Shown one piece after another: positions 51,250 through 60,761 of a DNA stretch of 64,000 bases. The notes beneath the pieces were generated by a model. It saw nothing but the letters and a program-made list of their open reading frames with translations. It did not search any database and was not told the origin of the DNA. Where the stretch lies: the NCBI RefSeq assembly GCF_001655055.1, contig NZ_LXEW01000010.1:1-64000 (forward strand). Reading direction: 5' to 3'. The stretch comes from Providencia heimbachae ATCC 35613 (GTDB lineage: Bacteria; Pseudomonadota; Gammaproteobacteria; Enterobacterales; Enterobacteriaceae). A program made the translations under genes and the position numbers. Numbering within the stretch: position 1 is the first letter of the stretch; each line of letters begins with the position of its first letter.

Positions 51250-51801
51250 TCATTCCGCTTCCGAGTCCAATTCATCACGTAATACAATGACGGCATCACG
51301 TGCAATTTGCGCCAATGTACGATAAAACGCCGTGGTCGCATGAGCTTCGACTTTTCCTAAGAAGGCACCACACCAACTTAAAATATAGCTATCAAAAAGT
51401 TCTTCTTGAGCCGCTGTTTCATCTTCTGCGGCTTGGTCTTCTAACCATGATGCGGCCAATAACAAAGCACCAAATGTATCTGCATGTGCATCGGTTAGCG
51501 GCATAGCTCTTAACGTTAAAAATTCACGGATTTCAGGTTCAGTAATGTCAGCATCATAGTGATTAGCACGCATTGAGACTGTTGGTTCCACGCCACCAAA
51601 CAGTGTTTGATAGTCTGCTGTAATGGCTTTGAGATCAAGAGAGGCAGCCATACGCGACCAGAGTTCATCCTGCTCAATTGGCCATGATGCTTTTAACTTA
51701 TCTTGTGCAATCATATCTAATAGCGGTTTTACCAGCGCATCATCCGGTGAGCGCTGAAATAATGTGCCTAAAATACGACAGACGATTGAAAATTCGTTCA
51801 T
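51250..51801 (-). CDS. ycdY: TorD/DmsD-family redox enzyme maturation chaperone YcdY
   Basis: The 183 residues match E. coli YcdY (184), a TorD-family chaperone reported to assist the zinc phosphatase YcdX and linked to swarming. Family blocks are MNEFSIVCRILGTLF, the LLLAASWLEDQ segment and WCGAFLGKVEAHATTAFYRTLAQ. Here ycdX is not adjacent: ghrA lies on its upstream side and yceB on the other. A further possible client, the DMSO-reductase-type enzyme at 3.7-7.6 kb, lacks its own dmsD nearby; that link is speculative. Confidence 0.9.
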   Translation of the reverse strand: MNEFSIVCRILGTLFQRSPDDALVKPLLDMIAQDKLKASWPIEQDELWSRMAASLDLKAITADYQTLFGGVEPTVSMRANHYDADITEPEIREFLTLRAMPLTDAHADTFGALLLAASWLEDQAAEDETAAQEELFDSYILSWCGAFLGKVEAHATTAFYRTLAQIARDAVIVLRDELDSEAE

Positions 51802-51957
51802 TTACCCATCCCTATTTTTCAGTAACTCAGTTATCACTCTCGAATAACTAAGATTATTAACCCAAGTATACCGAAAAAACAGTAACGCGTATCTGATTAG
51901 GAGATGAGAAAGTTGTTGCAGATGATAATTATGTTGTTATTAGCTAAAACAATTTAC

Positions 51958-52052
51958 GCTATAGGTAAGGCTGCAAATGAAGCTACCCCAAGGAACATAC
52001 ATAAATATGTAACTTGAGGTCGCTAAGCGCAGCCACCGCCCCTACGACTTAA
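51958..52052. repeat. Degenerate ERIC element
   Basis: About 95 bp with core ACATACATAAATATGTAA, the flanking ACCCCAAGG and CTTGAGGT, and the GCGCAGCCACC block. Outer arms are short and partly degraded compared with the full copies. It lies between ycdY and the ghrA stop. Confidence 0.65.
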
Positions 52053-52065
52053 ATAAGGCTGCTAA

Positions 52066-53007
52066 TCAGTAGCCACGAGCCAGATCGACAACGCCTTTAG
52101 GCTGTTGATTGCTCTCTATACGCTGAATATTACTCGCAATCATATCCATCGCCGCTGTTGGCATAGTAAAGGCTGCCACATGTGGTGTTATTGCAATACG
52201 CGGGTGCGTCCAGAATGGGTGCATTTGCGATAACGGTTCGTTGGCAAACACGTCTAATGACGCCCCTGCTACTTGCCCTATTTCTAACGCAGACAATAAG
52301 TCTTGCTCAATCAGATGGGCACCGCGTGCTAGATTGATAATGTAAGCGTTTGGCTGTAATTGGCTAAATAATTGTTGGTTTAAAATTCCGCTAGTTTCAG
52401 GCGTACTTGGCAGCAAGTTGATGATAACTCGAGTCCCCGATAAAAAATCTGATAATTGGTCACGACCAAAATAGCTTTTCACATTATCGATTTGTTTTTC
52501 AGAGCGGCTCCACGTTCTGACATGAAAACCAAAGCTCACTAAACGCTTAGCTACTGCTTGTCCCAATGCGCCTGCGCCCATAATTCCAACCACAAACTGG
52601 TCATGTTGGTAAGCGGGTAATGGTTTCCATTGGCGCTGTGACTGTAATTGGCGGTATTCATCCATTCGGCGAAAATAATATAAAACTTTTGCCGCTGCAT
52701 ATTCTTCCATTTGGATTGCCATCCCGGTGTCTTCTAAGCGCATTAGCGGGACACCTGCTGGTAATGTGCCGGGTTTATCCTGTTCTTGTTTTAAAATCGC
52801 ATCAACACCCGCACCTAATGCAAAAATACCTTTCAAATCTTTTCTACCTGCTAAGCACTCATAAGGCGGCAACCAAACCATTGCGTAGTCAGCAGGTTGA
52901 TTATCCCCTTTCTCCCACTGCCGAATATTCACGTTGGGTAATCTTGCGCGCATGCCTTCAATCCACTGATTGGCATCAAAAAATGGATGGTAAAATAAAA
53001 TATTCAT
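52066..53007 (-). CDS. ghrA: Glyoxylate/hydroxypyruvate reductase A
   Basis: GhrA reduces glyoxylate and hydroxypyruvate with NADPH. The 313 residues (312 in E. coli) have the Rossmann motif GIMGAGALGQAVAKRL and the D-2-hydroxyacid dehydrogenase catalytic Arg (INLARGAHLIEQD), Glu (FANEPL) and His (ITPHVAAFT). It lies between ycdY and the tRNA-Ser gene, as in E. coli. Confidence 0.95.
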   Translation of the reverse strand: MNILFYHPFFDANQWIEGMRARLPNVNIRQWEKGDNQPADYAMVWLPPYECLAGRKDLKGIFALGAGVDAILKQEQDKPGTLPAGVPLMRLEDTGMAIQMEEYAAAKVLYYFRRMDEYRQLQSQRQWKPLPAYQHDQFVVGIMGAGALGQAVAKRLVSFGFHVRTWSRSEKQIDNVKSYFGRDQLSDFLSGTRVIINLLPSTPETSGILNQQLFSQLQPNAYIINLARGAHLIEQDLLSALEIGQVAGASLDVFANEPLSQMHPFWTHPRIAITPHVAAFTMPTAAMDMIASNIQRIESNQQPKGVVDLARGY

Positions 53008-53366
53008 GGCAACTCCTCCTAGGTTTCTAACAGAGTGTGCTGAAAGGCGCTCATTTTCAAGTTAATACAACGAACTAGCAGCCGCTGAATCGGTATTCTG
53101 TTAAGTAGATAACGTATTTTGCAAGAATGACTTGAAGTTTGAATTTATCGAAAACCAAGAATTTTCGATTTAATCGCAGGCGGCTAAGATGACTTAATCG
53201 CCAACTCAGATTAGATAATAACCAAATTGATTTATATTTCGCTAAGCAGCGACAAAAACAGGAAAAATGATAAATAGGGAGTTGACGAAAGGCGCTCTTT
53301 TCCCTATAGTAGCGCCCCGTTGCAGTGCTAGTTTTATATTGGTTCTACAACAGATTTAGAAAAAAC
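53008..53366. other. Divergent region between ghrA and tRNA-Ser
   Basis: No gene lies in this 359-bp region. It carries the tRNA promoter, the ghrA leader, and an 8-bp hairpin ATCGAAAA (53147-53154) / TTTTCGAT (53162-53169) in that leader. Confidence 0.5.
53282..53310 (+). promoter_or_regulatory. tRNA-Ser promoter
   Basis: TTGACG at 53282-53287 and TATAGT at 53305-53310 are separated by 17 bp. A GC-rich discriminator (AGCGCCCCG) follows, typical of growth-rate and stringently controlled stable-RNA promoters. The start site would be near 53317. Confidence 0.85.
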
Positions 53367-53456
53367 GGTGAGGTGTCCGAGTGGCTGAAGGAGCACGCCT
53401 GGAAAGTGTGTATACGTGAGAACGTATCGAGGGTTCGAACCCCTCTCTCACCGCCA
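53367..53456 (+). tRNA. serX: tRNA-Ser (GGA), serX-like
   Basis: The 90-nt gene folds as a class II tRNA. It has acceptor GGTGAGG with TCTCACC, anticodon GGA at 53401-53403 in CCTGGAAAG, a long variable arm (TATACGTGAGAACGTATC), the T-loop GTTCGAACC, and an encoded CCA. E. coli serX lies beside ghrA in the same way. A U-tract follows directly and runs into the converging symporter gene. Confidence 0.96.
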
Positions 53457-53462
53457 TTTTTT

Positions 53463-54983
53463 CTAACTCTTATTCTCTTCTTTTGTGATTAAAATCCGTT
53501 TATCCTCACTTATTTCCTCAACAACACCGCTACCGCGTTGATGGTATTCTTGACTAATTTCTTCCCATAATTCTGCATTTTCAATGCCTGCAACTCTTGG
53601 GTCAAATACAGGGTCAACACCGAGCTTTTCCTGCCGTTCATAATCCTTGAGTGCTCGAAGTGCTGGTCTGGTTAGAAATACAATCGCAATTAGATTTAAG
53701 TAACTCATACTACCAAAACCTATATCCCCTAACCCCCACATGATACTGACCGATTGCACACTGCCCATAAAAATAATCCCTAAAAAAACAAACTTAAGAA
53801 TTAACGTTAATACGGGGTAGGCAAGTTTACGATCAAGATAGACAATAGTGGTTTCTGCGATGTAGTAATAAGCCATCAGCGTGGTAAATGCGAACAAGAA
53901 CACGGCTAGCGATACAAACCCTGAGCCCGCAGAGGTAAATACCGTTGATACTGCCATTTGTGTCCATGCGGTTCCGGCTGCAACACCGGGTACATACTCA
54001 ACTAATGCCGTTGCCGAGCCATCAGGGAATACGTTGTACATATTGGTGACCAAGATCATTAGCCCCGATGCGGTGCAGACAACTAAGGTATCAATATAGA
54101 TGGAAAACGCTTGAATAAGGCCTTGTTTGACTGGATGGCTCACTTCTGCCGCCGCGGAGCTGAATGTCGCTTCACCCGCTCCCGCCACATTGGAAAATAC
54201 CGCGCGACGAACACCCCATGACACCGCCGTTCCAACTATTCCACCAAATACGGCGTCCATTCCCATTGCACTGCGAAATATCAAGCTAAACATCGCAGGC
54301 ACTTTTTCCCAATGGCTACCTAATATAATCACCATCATCACGATATAAGCGATTGCCATTAGCGGCACAATTTTATCAGCGGCACTGGCAATGCGCTTTA
54401 CGCCACCAAAAATCAACCATGCCATTAACACTGTCACAATAGCACCTGTGACCATCGGTGGCATATTGAACGAGGTTTGGAACGAATCAGCGATGGTATT
54501 CGCTTGAATACCCGGCACGAGCACACCATATGATAAACAAATGACGGCAGCAACAATGATAGCGAAAGGCTTAAGCTTTAATCCTTTTTCAATATAATAA
54601 GGAGAGCCACCACGATATTGACCATCCGCACGTTGTTTATAGATTTGGGCCAGTGTTGACTCAATAAAAGCGCTTGCTCCACCAAGTAACCCCATCACCA
54701 CCATCCAGAAAATCGCACCGGGTCCTCCTGCCGCTATTGCCGTTGCCACACCCGCAATATTACCAACCCCCACACGCCCAGATAATGCCAAACAAAAGGC
54801 TTGAAATGAGGATATTCCCTCTTTAGAGGCTTTATTTTCCTTTAATAGGCAGACCATTTTAATAAGATAGCGAAACTGTACACCCCGCGTCGCTAATGTG
54901 AAATAAAGCCCGACACCTAGCGATAATACAACTAAAGCATTACCCCAGATGTAACCAACGAGTGTATTAACGATGGCTTCCAT
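53463..54983 (-). CDS. Alanine/glycine:cation symporter family (AGCS) transporter
   Basis: This 506-residue sodium- or proton-coupled amino-acid symporter has about ten membrane segments and the AGCS signatures [22 protein letters not shown] and [15 protein letters not shown]. It is the last gene of the leftward hydroxyproline-type operon and most likely imports hydroxyproline or a related amino acid; the substrate is inferred from context only. Its stop is 6 bp from the tRNA-Ser end on the opposite strand. Confidence 0.88.
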   Translation of the reverse strand: MEAIVNTLVGYIWGNALVVLSLGVGLYFTLATRGVQFRYLIKMVCLLKENKASKEGISSFQAFCLALSGRVGVGNIAGVATAIAAGGPGAIFWMVVMGLLGGASAFIESTLAQIYKQRADGQYRGGSPYYIEKGLKLKPFAIIVAAVICLSYGVLVPGIQANTIADSFQTSFNMPPMVTGAIVTVLMAWLIFGGVKRIASAADKIVPLMAIAYIVMMVIILGSHWEKVPAMFSLIFRSAMGMDAVFGGIVGTAVSWGVRRAVFSNVAGAGEATFSSAAAEVSHPVKQGLIQAFSIYIDTLVVCTASGLMILVTNMYNVFPDGSATALVEYVPGVAAGTAWTQMAVSTVFTSAGSGFVSLAVFLFAFTTLMAYYYIAETTIVYLDRKLAYPVLTLILKFVFLGIIFMGSVQSVSIMWGLGDIGFGSMSYLNLIAIVFLTRPALRALKDYERQEKLGVDPVFDPRVAGIENAELWEEISQEYHQRGSGVVEEISEDKRILITKEENKS

Positions 54984-55070
54984 TTTGTACTCCTTCGTTA
55001 TTGTAATTGTTTATTTTGTGTTTGCAGGGTAAAAAAACTGAGCCTCGATTAGCGCTCAGTTCAATGTTGA

Positions 55071-56555
55071 TTAATGATGTACAAACCAGATAACTTTTAT
55101 TTGGGTATACTGTTCAAACGCCTCTAACCCATTATCTTTACCGCCAAAACCGGATTGACGAAAACCACCAAACGGCGTGGCGATATTCCCTTCACTAAAT
55201 CCATTTACCGATACTGTTCCTGCGTTAATACGACGAGCGATATTCATAACACGATGAATATTTTGGCTATAGAATGATGCTGCTAACCCGTAATGAGTAT
55301 CATTGGCAAGTTCAACGGCTTCATCATCCGTTTTGAATGTAGTGACCGCTAAAATTGGACCAAAAACCTCTTGTTGAAATAAAGACATTTTCGGGGTAAT
55401 TCCCTCGAATATGGTTGGTTCAATGTACCAACCAGAACCAAGCTCGCTATGGATTTTTCCACCCGTAACTAACCGACCACCTTCTTTTTGGGTTATATCT
55501 AAAAAAGACTTCACTTTGTCGAAGTGTGCTTTTTCCACCATGGGGCCAATAGAAACTTCAGGATCTGTTGGGTTGCCCACTTTCCACGCTTTAACTGCAT
55601 GCGTTAACTTTTCAAGTAATGGTTGTTGTATGCTTTCATGCACAATAAGGCGGGAACCACAGCTGCAGTTTTCACTCATATTCCAAAATGCCGCAGCCAT
55701 AATGTGAGGTACTGCGGCATCGATATCCGCATCATCGAAGACCAATTGAGGGCTTTTACCACCACACTCAAGAACGATCTCTTTTAAATTACTTTCTGCG
55801 GAATATTTCAAAAATAGGCGGCCAACATCAGTTGATCCTGTAAAAGAGACCACATCGACATCATCATGGCGTCCAAGAGCCTCCCCAACTTTTTCACCTA
55901 ATCCACACACCAAGCTAAGTGCCCCTTTAGGAATACCTGCTTCATAAGCCAACTCGACAAGGCGATATGCACTCAGTGAGGTCAATTCTGCGGGTTTTAC
56001 AATGACAGAATTACCAACCGCCAAAGCGGGAGCTACTTTCCATGCAAACATTTGAGCAGGGAAATTCCAAGGTAATACCGCACCCACCACGCCAATGGGT
56101 TCATGAACAATTAACCCCAGTTCTTGCTGGCTAGTCGGTGCTACTTTGCCAAATAATTTATCGATAGCTTCGGCGTACCAATAAAAAGTTTCAATTGTCG
56201 CAGGTAGATCCGTATTTAAGCATTCAGTGATCGGTTTTCCTGCATCGATACAGTCAAGAGCCGCAAGCTCTTCACTATGTGTGTCAATTAATTGCGCCCA
56301 CTTCAACATCACCAGCTTACGCTCTTGAGGTGATAACCCACTCCAACTTCCGTCTTTAAAGGTGGCTCTTGCAACCTTTACTGCCGCATTGATATCTGCT
56401 GCACACCCATCAGCGATATAGCCAATAAGGCTATTATCGATGGGCGTGCGATTTTCAAGTTTGTCTGAATTCTCTGGATAATTTGCGATTAAATTACCCG
56501 CCCACAACTGCCCTTTTTTTGCCCGTTCAAAGACTTGCTCTTTACGCATTTTCAT
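55071..56555 (-). CDS. Aldehyde dehydrogenase, predicted 2-oxoglutarate semialdehyde dehydrogenase
   Basis: This 494-residue NAD(P)-dependent ALDH resembles PuuC. The cofactor motif is FTGSTDVG, the catalytic base is Glu in LECGGKSP (about residue 263), and the nucleophile is the first Cys of NCSCGSR (about residue 297). The ATG at 56555 has GAGGA at 8 nt; the open frame begins five codons earlier with GTG. In this operon it would oxidise 2-oxoglutarate semialdehyde to 2-oxoglutarate, the last step of hydroxyproline breakdown. Sequence alone does not fix the aldehyde. Confidence 0.85.
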   Translation of the reverse strand: MKMRKEQVFERAKKGQLWAGNLIANYPENSDKLENRTPIDNSLIGYIADGCAADINAAVKVARATFKDGSWSGLSPQERKLVMLKWAQLIDTHSEELAALDCIDAGKPITECLNTDLPATIETFYWYAEAIDKLFGKVAPTSQQELGLIVHEPIGVVGAVLPWNFPAQMFAWKVAPALAVGNSVIVKPAELTSLSAYRLVELAYEAGIPKGALSLVCGLGEKVGEALGRHDDVDVVSFTGSTDVGRLFLKYSAESNLKEIVLECGGKSPQLVFDDADIDAAVPHIMAAAFWNMSENCSCGSRLIVHESIQQPLLEKLTHAVKAWKVGNPTDPEVSIGPMVEKAHFDKVKSFLDITQKEGGRLVTGGKIHSELGSGWYIEPTIFEGITPKMSLFQQEVFGPILAVTTFKTDDEAVELANDTHYGLAASFYSQNIHRVMNIARRINAGTVSVNGFSEGNIATPFGGFRQSGFGGKDNGLEAFEQYTQIKVIWFVHH

Positions 56556-56566
56556 TGGCGTATTCC

Positions 56567-57433
56567 TCACGGCTTTATCAGTGAAAGAAACGCATTGCGC
56601 TCTTGCTCTGCCATGTTTGATAACGGCAAACGAACCGGGCCCACGTTAAATGTGCCTTTAAGGCAACCCGCTTTGGCTTTTTGGTTATAATTACCTGACT
56701 CCATCGAATAAATTGCGGGATAAATCTCATTCATAATTTGCTTGGCTTTACCCCAATCCTCTTGTTGTGTGGCATTGAAAATAGCCACTTGCTCAGCTGG
56801 GAACACGTTTCCAGCTCCTGCAATCCAACTTTTTGTACCCCAAAAGAAAAAGTCCAACGGTTGGTCATCACAACCGCAAATCACTTCAAAATCGTCGAAT
56901 GGAGTTTGCAGTAAATGCAGTGCGCGGCTAAAGTCGCCACTACTTTCTTTGATAGCGACGATATTTTTGATTTTTGCCAGTTTCACAACTGTTTCATATT
57001 CAATTTCAATGCCAATACGTGCAGGAAAGTTATACATGATGATAGGTAAATCAGTCGCTGATGCCACTTTTTCATAATGGGCATACACCCCTTGCTGGTC
57101 GGGTAAACTATAAGCGGGTGGCGATAACATCAGCCCTTCATAACCCAAGGCTTTTGCCTGCTCAGCCCGTTTAATCGCCCCTTCAGTTGAAAGATCGTTG
57201 ATCCCAGCAATCAAGGTCACACGCCCCTTCGCGATTTTGCTAACGGTGGTTAACACCGTTTTACGCTCATCTTCACTTAAGGCGTAATATTCGCCCGTCG
57301 TGCCACAGACCACTAAGCCGGTTACCCCCTTATCAATCAGTTTTTCGGTTAAATCTGCTAGCGCAATGATATTTAGGGATAAGTCATTATGGAACGGTGT
57401 AACGATTGGGACTAAAATGCCATGAAAATTCAT
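56567..57433 (-). CDS. DapA-family deaminase, predicted pyrroline-4-hydroxy-2-carboxylate deaminase
   Basis: This 288-residue class I aldolase-fold protein has the Schiff-base lysine Lys162 in AIKESSGD, Tyr134 in MYNFPARIG, and GTTGEYYALS near residue 44. These are shared by DapA and by the hydroxyproline-pathway deaminase LhpC/HypD. The neighbours (epimerase, FAD oxidase, ALDH) make the deaminase the preferred call. DapA is unlikely in this operon. The ALDH start is 11 nt after its stop. Confidence 0.82.
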   Translation of the reverse strand: MNFHGILVPIVTPFHNDLSLNIIALADLTEKLIDKGVTGLVVCGTTGEYYALSEDERKTVLTTVSKIAKGRVTLIAGINDLSTEGAIKRAEQAKALGYEGLMLSPPAYSLPDQQGVYAHYEKVASATDLPIIMYNFPARIGIEIEYETVVKLAKIKNIVAIKESSGDFSRALHLLQTPFDDFEVICGCDDQPLDFFFWGTKSWIAGAGNVFPAEQVAIFNATQQEDWGKAKQIMNEIYPAIYSMESGNYNQKAKAGCLKGTFNVGPVRLPLSNMAEQERNAFLSLIKP

Positions 57434-57451
57434 TGAAATTCTCCTTAAAAA

Positions 57452-58699
57452 CTACAAAAATCGCTCGATGGAAAACGGTGAACAATCAACAATAGTCGGT
57501 TGCTCTTGAATAAGATCATTAACAATATCCGCGGTAACAATCGCTTGGGTTAAACCGAGATGCTGATGGCCGAAGGCAAAAATATAAGGCCCTTTTTTAT
57601 CAATTACTGGTAATGAATCCGCAGTGGTTGGACGAAACCCCATCCATTCACTAGCTTGATGACTATCAAGCGCCTTATTGAGCATTGGGTTAGCCAGTGG
57701 AAGGAATTGACGTGCGCGTTGCATATTAGGAGGACGTTTTAATCCGGCATACTCAACCGTACCGGCAAGACGTAATCCGCCATTCATGGGCGTCATAATA
57801 AAACGTCGATCCATACTCGATACTGGCACATTTAATCGTCCCATCTCCTTCGGTAGCATCAGGTGATAACCCCGCTCTGTTTCAAGGGGAACATTAATAC
57901 GGCTTACCATCCTCACTAATGATTTAGAAAAAGCCCCCCCTGCAATCACGACTTTTTTAGCTTCAATTTTCCCTAATGTGGTCGTTACTGTGGATTTATC
58001 ACTTGATTGCGTGGTAATTGCCGTTACTTCGCAGTGAGTTAAAACCTCACCACCTAATTGGCGAAATGCCTGTTCTAATCGAAGATGTAGCGAGGCTAGA
58101 TCAACAACATGGCCAGTATTGGGATAGAAAAGCCCGCCAAGTTGATTACTTGCAAGCTCAGGTTCACGGTTCAAAAGTTGTGACTGTGAAAGTAATTGGT
58201 TTTGTACACCAATACTGTTGAGGTATTCCCCATGTTGGCTTAATTTATCTAAGGTTTGATTTTTCTCGGCAACCAACAGTGAGCCAGTAATCTTAACTAA
58301 ATTATTGAGTTGCCATTTTTTACTGAACGACTGCCATGAATCTAATGATGCTCGATTAAGTGTGATCAACGCACGGTGAATGTGCGTAAATGGCTTATGG
58401 CGCATGTTGCCTAATAATTTTAGTAACCAAGGCGTTAACGGTAGCAAATAGCGCCAATCTAAGCGCAATGCACCAAGCGGGTCGAGAAGCATACCGGGTA
58501 TCGATTTTAAAATGGAAGGATCTGCCACGGGAAATACTTGCTCTGTCGCAATATGCCCTGCATTCCCAAACGAAGCACCTGACCCAATATCATTTTTGTC
58601 AATCAGTAACACATCTGTGCCGTCCGCTTGGACGGTAAGAGCAATGCTTAGTCCGACAATGCCTCCACCGATCACCACTACAGGGTATTTTCTATCCAT
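57452..58699 (-). CDS. DadA-like FAD oxidoreductase, predicted D-hydroxyproline dehydrogenase
   Basis: This 415-residue FAD enzyme has the dinucleotide motif VVIGGGIVGLSIAL near the N-terminus, a D-amino-acid-oxidase-type fold, and the C-terminal FAD contact GHQHLGLTQA. It has the DadA-like N-terminal GIVGLSIALTVQADGTDVLLIDK segment without an obvious signal peptide. In context it would oxidise cis-4-hydroxy-D-proline to the 4-hydroxy-pyrroline carboxylate. Its start is 9 bp after the epimerase stop. Confidence 0.83.
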   Translation of the reverse strand: MDRKYPVVVIGGGIVGLSIALTVQADGTDVLLIDKNDIGSGASFGNAGHIATEQVFPVADPSILKSIPGMLLDPLGALRLDWRYLLPLTPWLLKLLGNMRHKPFTHIHRALITLNRASLDSWQSFSKKWQLNNLVKITGSLLVAEKNQTLDKLSQHGEYLNSIGVQNQLLSQSQLLNREPELASNQLGGLFYPNTGHVVDLASLHLRLEQAFRQLGGEVLTHCEVTAITTQSSDKSTVTTTLGKIEAKKVVIAGGAFSKSLVRMVSRINVPLETERGYHLMLPKEMGRLNVPVSSMDRRFIMTPMNGGLRLAGTVEYAGLKRPPNMQRARQFLPLANPMLNKALDSHQASEWMGFRPTTADSLPVIDKKGPYIFAFGHQHLGLTQAIVTADIVNDLIQEQPTIVDCSPFSIERFL

Positions 58700-58708
58700 G
58701 ATGGCACC

Positions 58709-59659
58709 TCACGCGACTGTGATCCCAAAACGAAATGGGTCTTTTTCATCGATTAATAAGGTGTTTTGACCACAAATATAGGCAGTGCCACGAATGGTAG
58801 GAATGATGCCATTTGCATCGACTTGTTGATAACTTGCTTGAAATTGACTACCAATTACGCTGGCTTGATGCCAGATTTCTCCGGCGGCTAATTTATTATC
58901 TGCCGCTAGACAGGCAAGTTTTGCACTGGTTCCTGTTCCACAAGGCGAACGGTCATACGCACCGCCGGGACATAACACGAAACTTTGGCTATCCGCAGTT
59001 GAATGCGAACCAAATAATTCGATATGGTCAATTTCTTGCCCATCTTTACCCAAAATACCTTGTTTAACTAAAGCCTGTTTAATTTTTAAACATAACTCTG
59101 TCAATGCTTTAGTATCACGGTATTGAATCGCTAGTGGTGAATTTTCAACGAGAAAAAACCAGTTTCCCCCCCAAGCGATATCACCAACAATGATACCTAT
59201 CTCAGGAACATCAACTTGAACAGCTTTCCGGTAACGATATGAATAAACATTTTGAATACTGACACTATCATCTTCATGCAAATGGGCGGTGACATTCCCT
59301 ACCGGTGTTTCAATAATATGTTCACCGTAAGTGATGTGCCCTAAAAAATGCAGTGAGGCGATTAAACCAATAGTGCCGTGACCACACATGCCTAAATAAC
59401 CTTCATTATTGAAGAAAATAACCCCTGCGGCAGCTTTAGGATTTTGTGGTTGGCACAATAATGCGCCTACAAGAATATCATTTCCTCTTGGTTCAAGTAT
59501 GGTGGTACAGCGCCACTGATCATATTGAGTGCGTAAAATGCCTAAACGTGAAGCCATACTCAATCCACCGAGTTCAGGAAAACCATTTATGACTAAACGC
59601 GTTGGTTCTCCTGCGGTATGTGAATCTATAACCTCAATTTTTTTATATTTCCCTTGCAT
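58709..59659 (-). CDS. 4-hydroxyproline 2-epimerase (proline racemase family)
   Basis: HypRE interconverts trans-4-hydroxy-L-proline and cis-4-hydroxy-D-proline without a cofactor. The 316 residues have both catalytic cysteines, Cys92 in MCGHGTIG and Cys240 in [12 protein letters not shown]. The two-Cys form indicates an epimerase or racemase; the related trans-3-hydroxyproline dehydratases have Thr in place of the second Cys. [12 protein letters not shown] opens the protein. It is the first gene of the operon and is divergent from the AraC-type regulator gene. Confidence 0.9.
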   Translation of the reverse strand: MQGKYKKIEVIDSHTAGEPTRLVINGFPELGGLSMASRLGILRTQYDQWRCTTILEPRGNDILVGALLCQPQNPKAAAGVIFFNNEGYLGMCGHGTIGLIASLHFLGHITYGEHIIETPVGNVTAHLHEDDSVSIQNVYSYRYRKAVQVDVPEIGIIVGDIAWGGNWFFLVENSPLAIQYRDTKALTELCLKIKQALVKQGILGKDGQEIDHIELFGSHSTADSQSFVLCPGGAYDRSPCGTGTSAKLACLAADNKLAAGEIWHQASVIGSQFQASYQQVDANGIIPTIRGTAYICGQNTLLIDEKDPFRFGITVA

Positions 59660-59810
59660 TTAAACACCCCTATCAACTTATTTGTTAACAGAATGCTTGA
59701 TTTTTGTTAATAACTCTTGATATCTTTCCCATTAACTTATGCGCTTTTCTGCATAATCTAAAAATATTTCAGACAACGCACAAAAAAAGTTTAATGTTCT
59801 GGAGAACAAC
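59660..59810. promoter_or_regulatory. Divergent promoter of hydroxyproline operon and AraC-type regulator
   Basis: In 151 bp, TTTGTTAA occurs at 59681-59688 and again at 59703-59710, a 22-bp period. Flanking CTTGAT follows the same spacing. Such two-turn direct repeats are typical of AraC-family operators. GGAG lies 8 nt before the regulator ATG. The element is seen; its role is inferred. Confidence 0.5.
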
Positions 59811-60653
59811 ATGATCAATTTAAATAAATTGTTGTTGATTAGTCAGGAAAATATGTTGTTTCCCGTTGATAATATTAATACTTTTCTTAATCATCTTGGG
59901 CTAGTCATGCCCTTAATTAATGCCTTACCAAATGTGACTTTTTTTGTAAAAGATAGGCGGGCTAAATATCTTCTGGCCAATGAAAACTTAGCAAAACGCT
60001 GTAAAATTGACACCGTCACTGAGGTCATCGGAAAAAGTGCAGAAGATATTTTTCATGTCGATTTAGGACAAAGTTATAGCTCACAAGATTACTTAGTGAT
60101 GCAGAAAAAAATCAGTGTTATTAATAAACTCGAGTTGCACCTTTATAAAGCAGGCATGTTGGGCTGGTGTTTAACCACTAAAGTACCTATTTTTAATACA
60201 CGTAACCAAGTTATCGGTGTTGCTGGTATTTCTGTGGATTTGCAAGATGAAAAATCTGTTAGCCAAAAATTAAATAATCAATTGAGCAAAGTTGAACGCT
60301 TTATTAGTGAGCATTTTGATAGCGCAATTAAAATTACTACCCTCGCAGATATTTCAGGTTTATCCCTTTCACAATTAAATCGCCAATTTAAAGCCGTTTT
60401 TCAGATTACCCCTCAGCAATATATTCAGAAAAAACGATTAGAACATGCCATTGAATTACTAGAAGAAAATTATTCGATTACCGAGATCTCAATAAAATGT
60501 GCTTATGCTGATCACAGTGCTTTTTGTCGTAAGTTTAAAGAAATGACCACCATGACACCAAGTCAATTCAAAAGAATGCGAGCTAATATACATAAAAAAA
60601 ATAATCTTAAAATGGATACTATCTATACTCAAAATAACCCAATTTGTTTGTAG
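59811..60653 (+). CDS. PAS-containing AraC-family transcriptional regulator
   Basis: This 280-residue protein begins with a PAS-like sensor domain (about residues 30-145: LINALPNVTFFVKDRRAKYLLANENLAKRC ... VIGVAGISVDLQDE). It ends in a double AraC helix-turn-helix (about residues 165-255: LADISGLSLSQLNRQFKAVF and YSITEISIKCAYADHSAFCRKFKEMT). It is divergent from the hydroxyproline operon and is the likely substrate-responsive activator of it. The effector bound by the PAS domain is unknown. Confidence 0.87.
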   Translation: MINLNKLLLISQENMLFPVDNINTFLNHLGLVMPLINALPNVTFFVKDRRAKYLLANENLAKRCKIDTVTEVIGKSAEDIFHVDLGQSYSSQDYLVMQKKISVINKLELHLYKAGMLGWCLTTKVPIFNTRNQVIGVAGISVDLQDEKSVSQKLNNQLSKVERFISEHFDSAIKITTLADISGLSLSQLNRQFKAVFQITPQQYIQKKRLEHAIELLEENYSITEISIKCAYADHSAFCRKFKEMTTMTPSQFKRMRANIHKKNNLKMDTIYTQNNPICL

Positions 60654-60761
60654 AATTAAAAGTAAATAGCGTTTAATGCAATGCTATTGTGCGGATAACG
60701 CCACTTCTCACGATTAAATCACTCAATTAACATGCTCTTAGTTTTTATTAGGAGCTTCGTT

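Noticed and set aside
53440-53456. tRNA-Ser 3' end as an integration site with a second att copy
   Set aside because: No repeat of the tRNA 3' segment and no integrase gene were found in the window to the right.
56567-57433. Annotation of the DapA-family gene as dihydrodipicolinate synthase
   Set aside because: Its position in an operon with hydroxyproline epimerase, FAD oxidase and aldehyde dehydrogenase points to the pathway deaminase.
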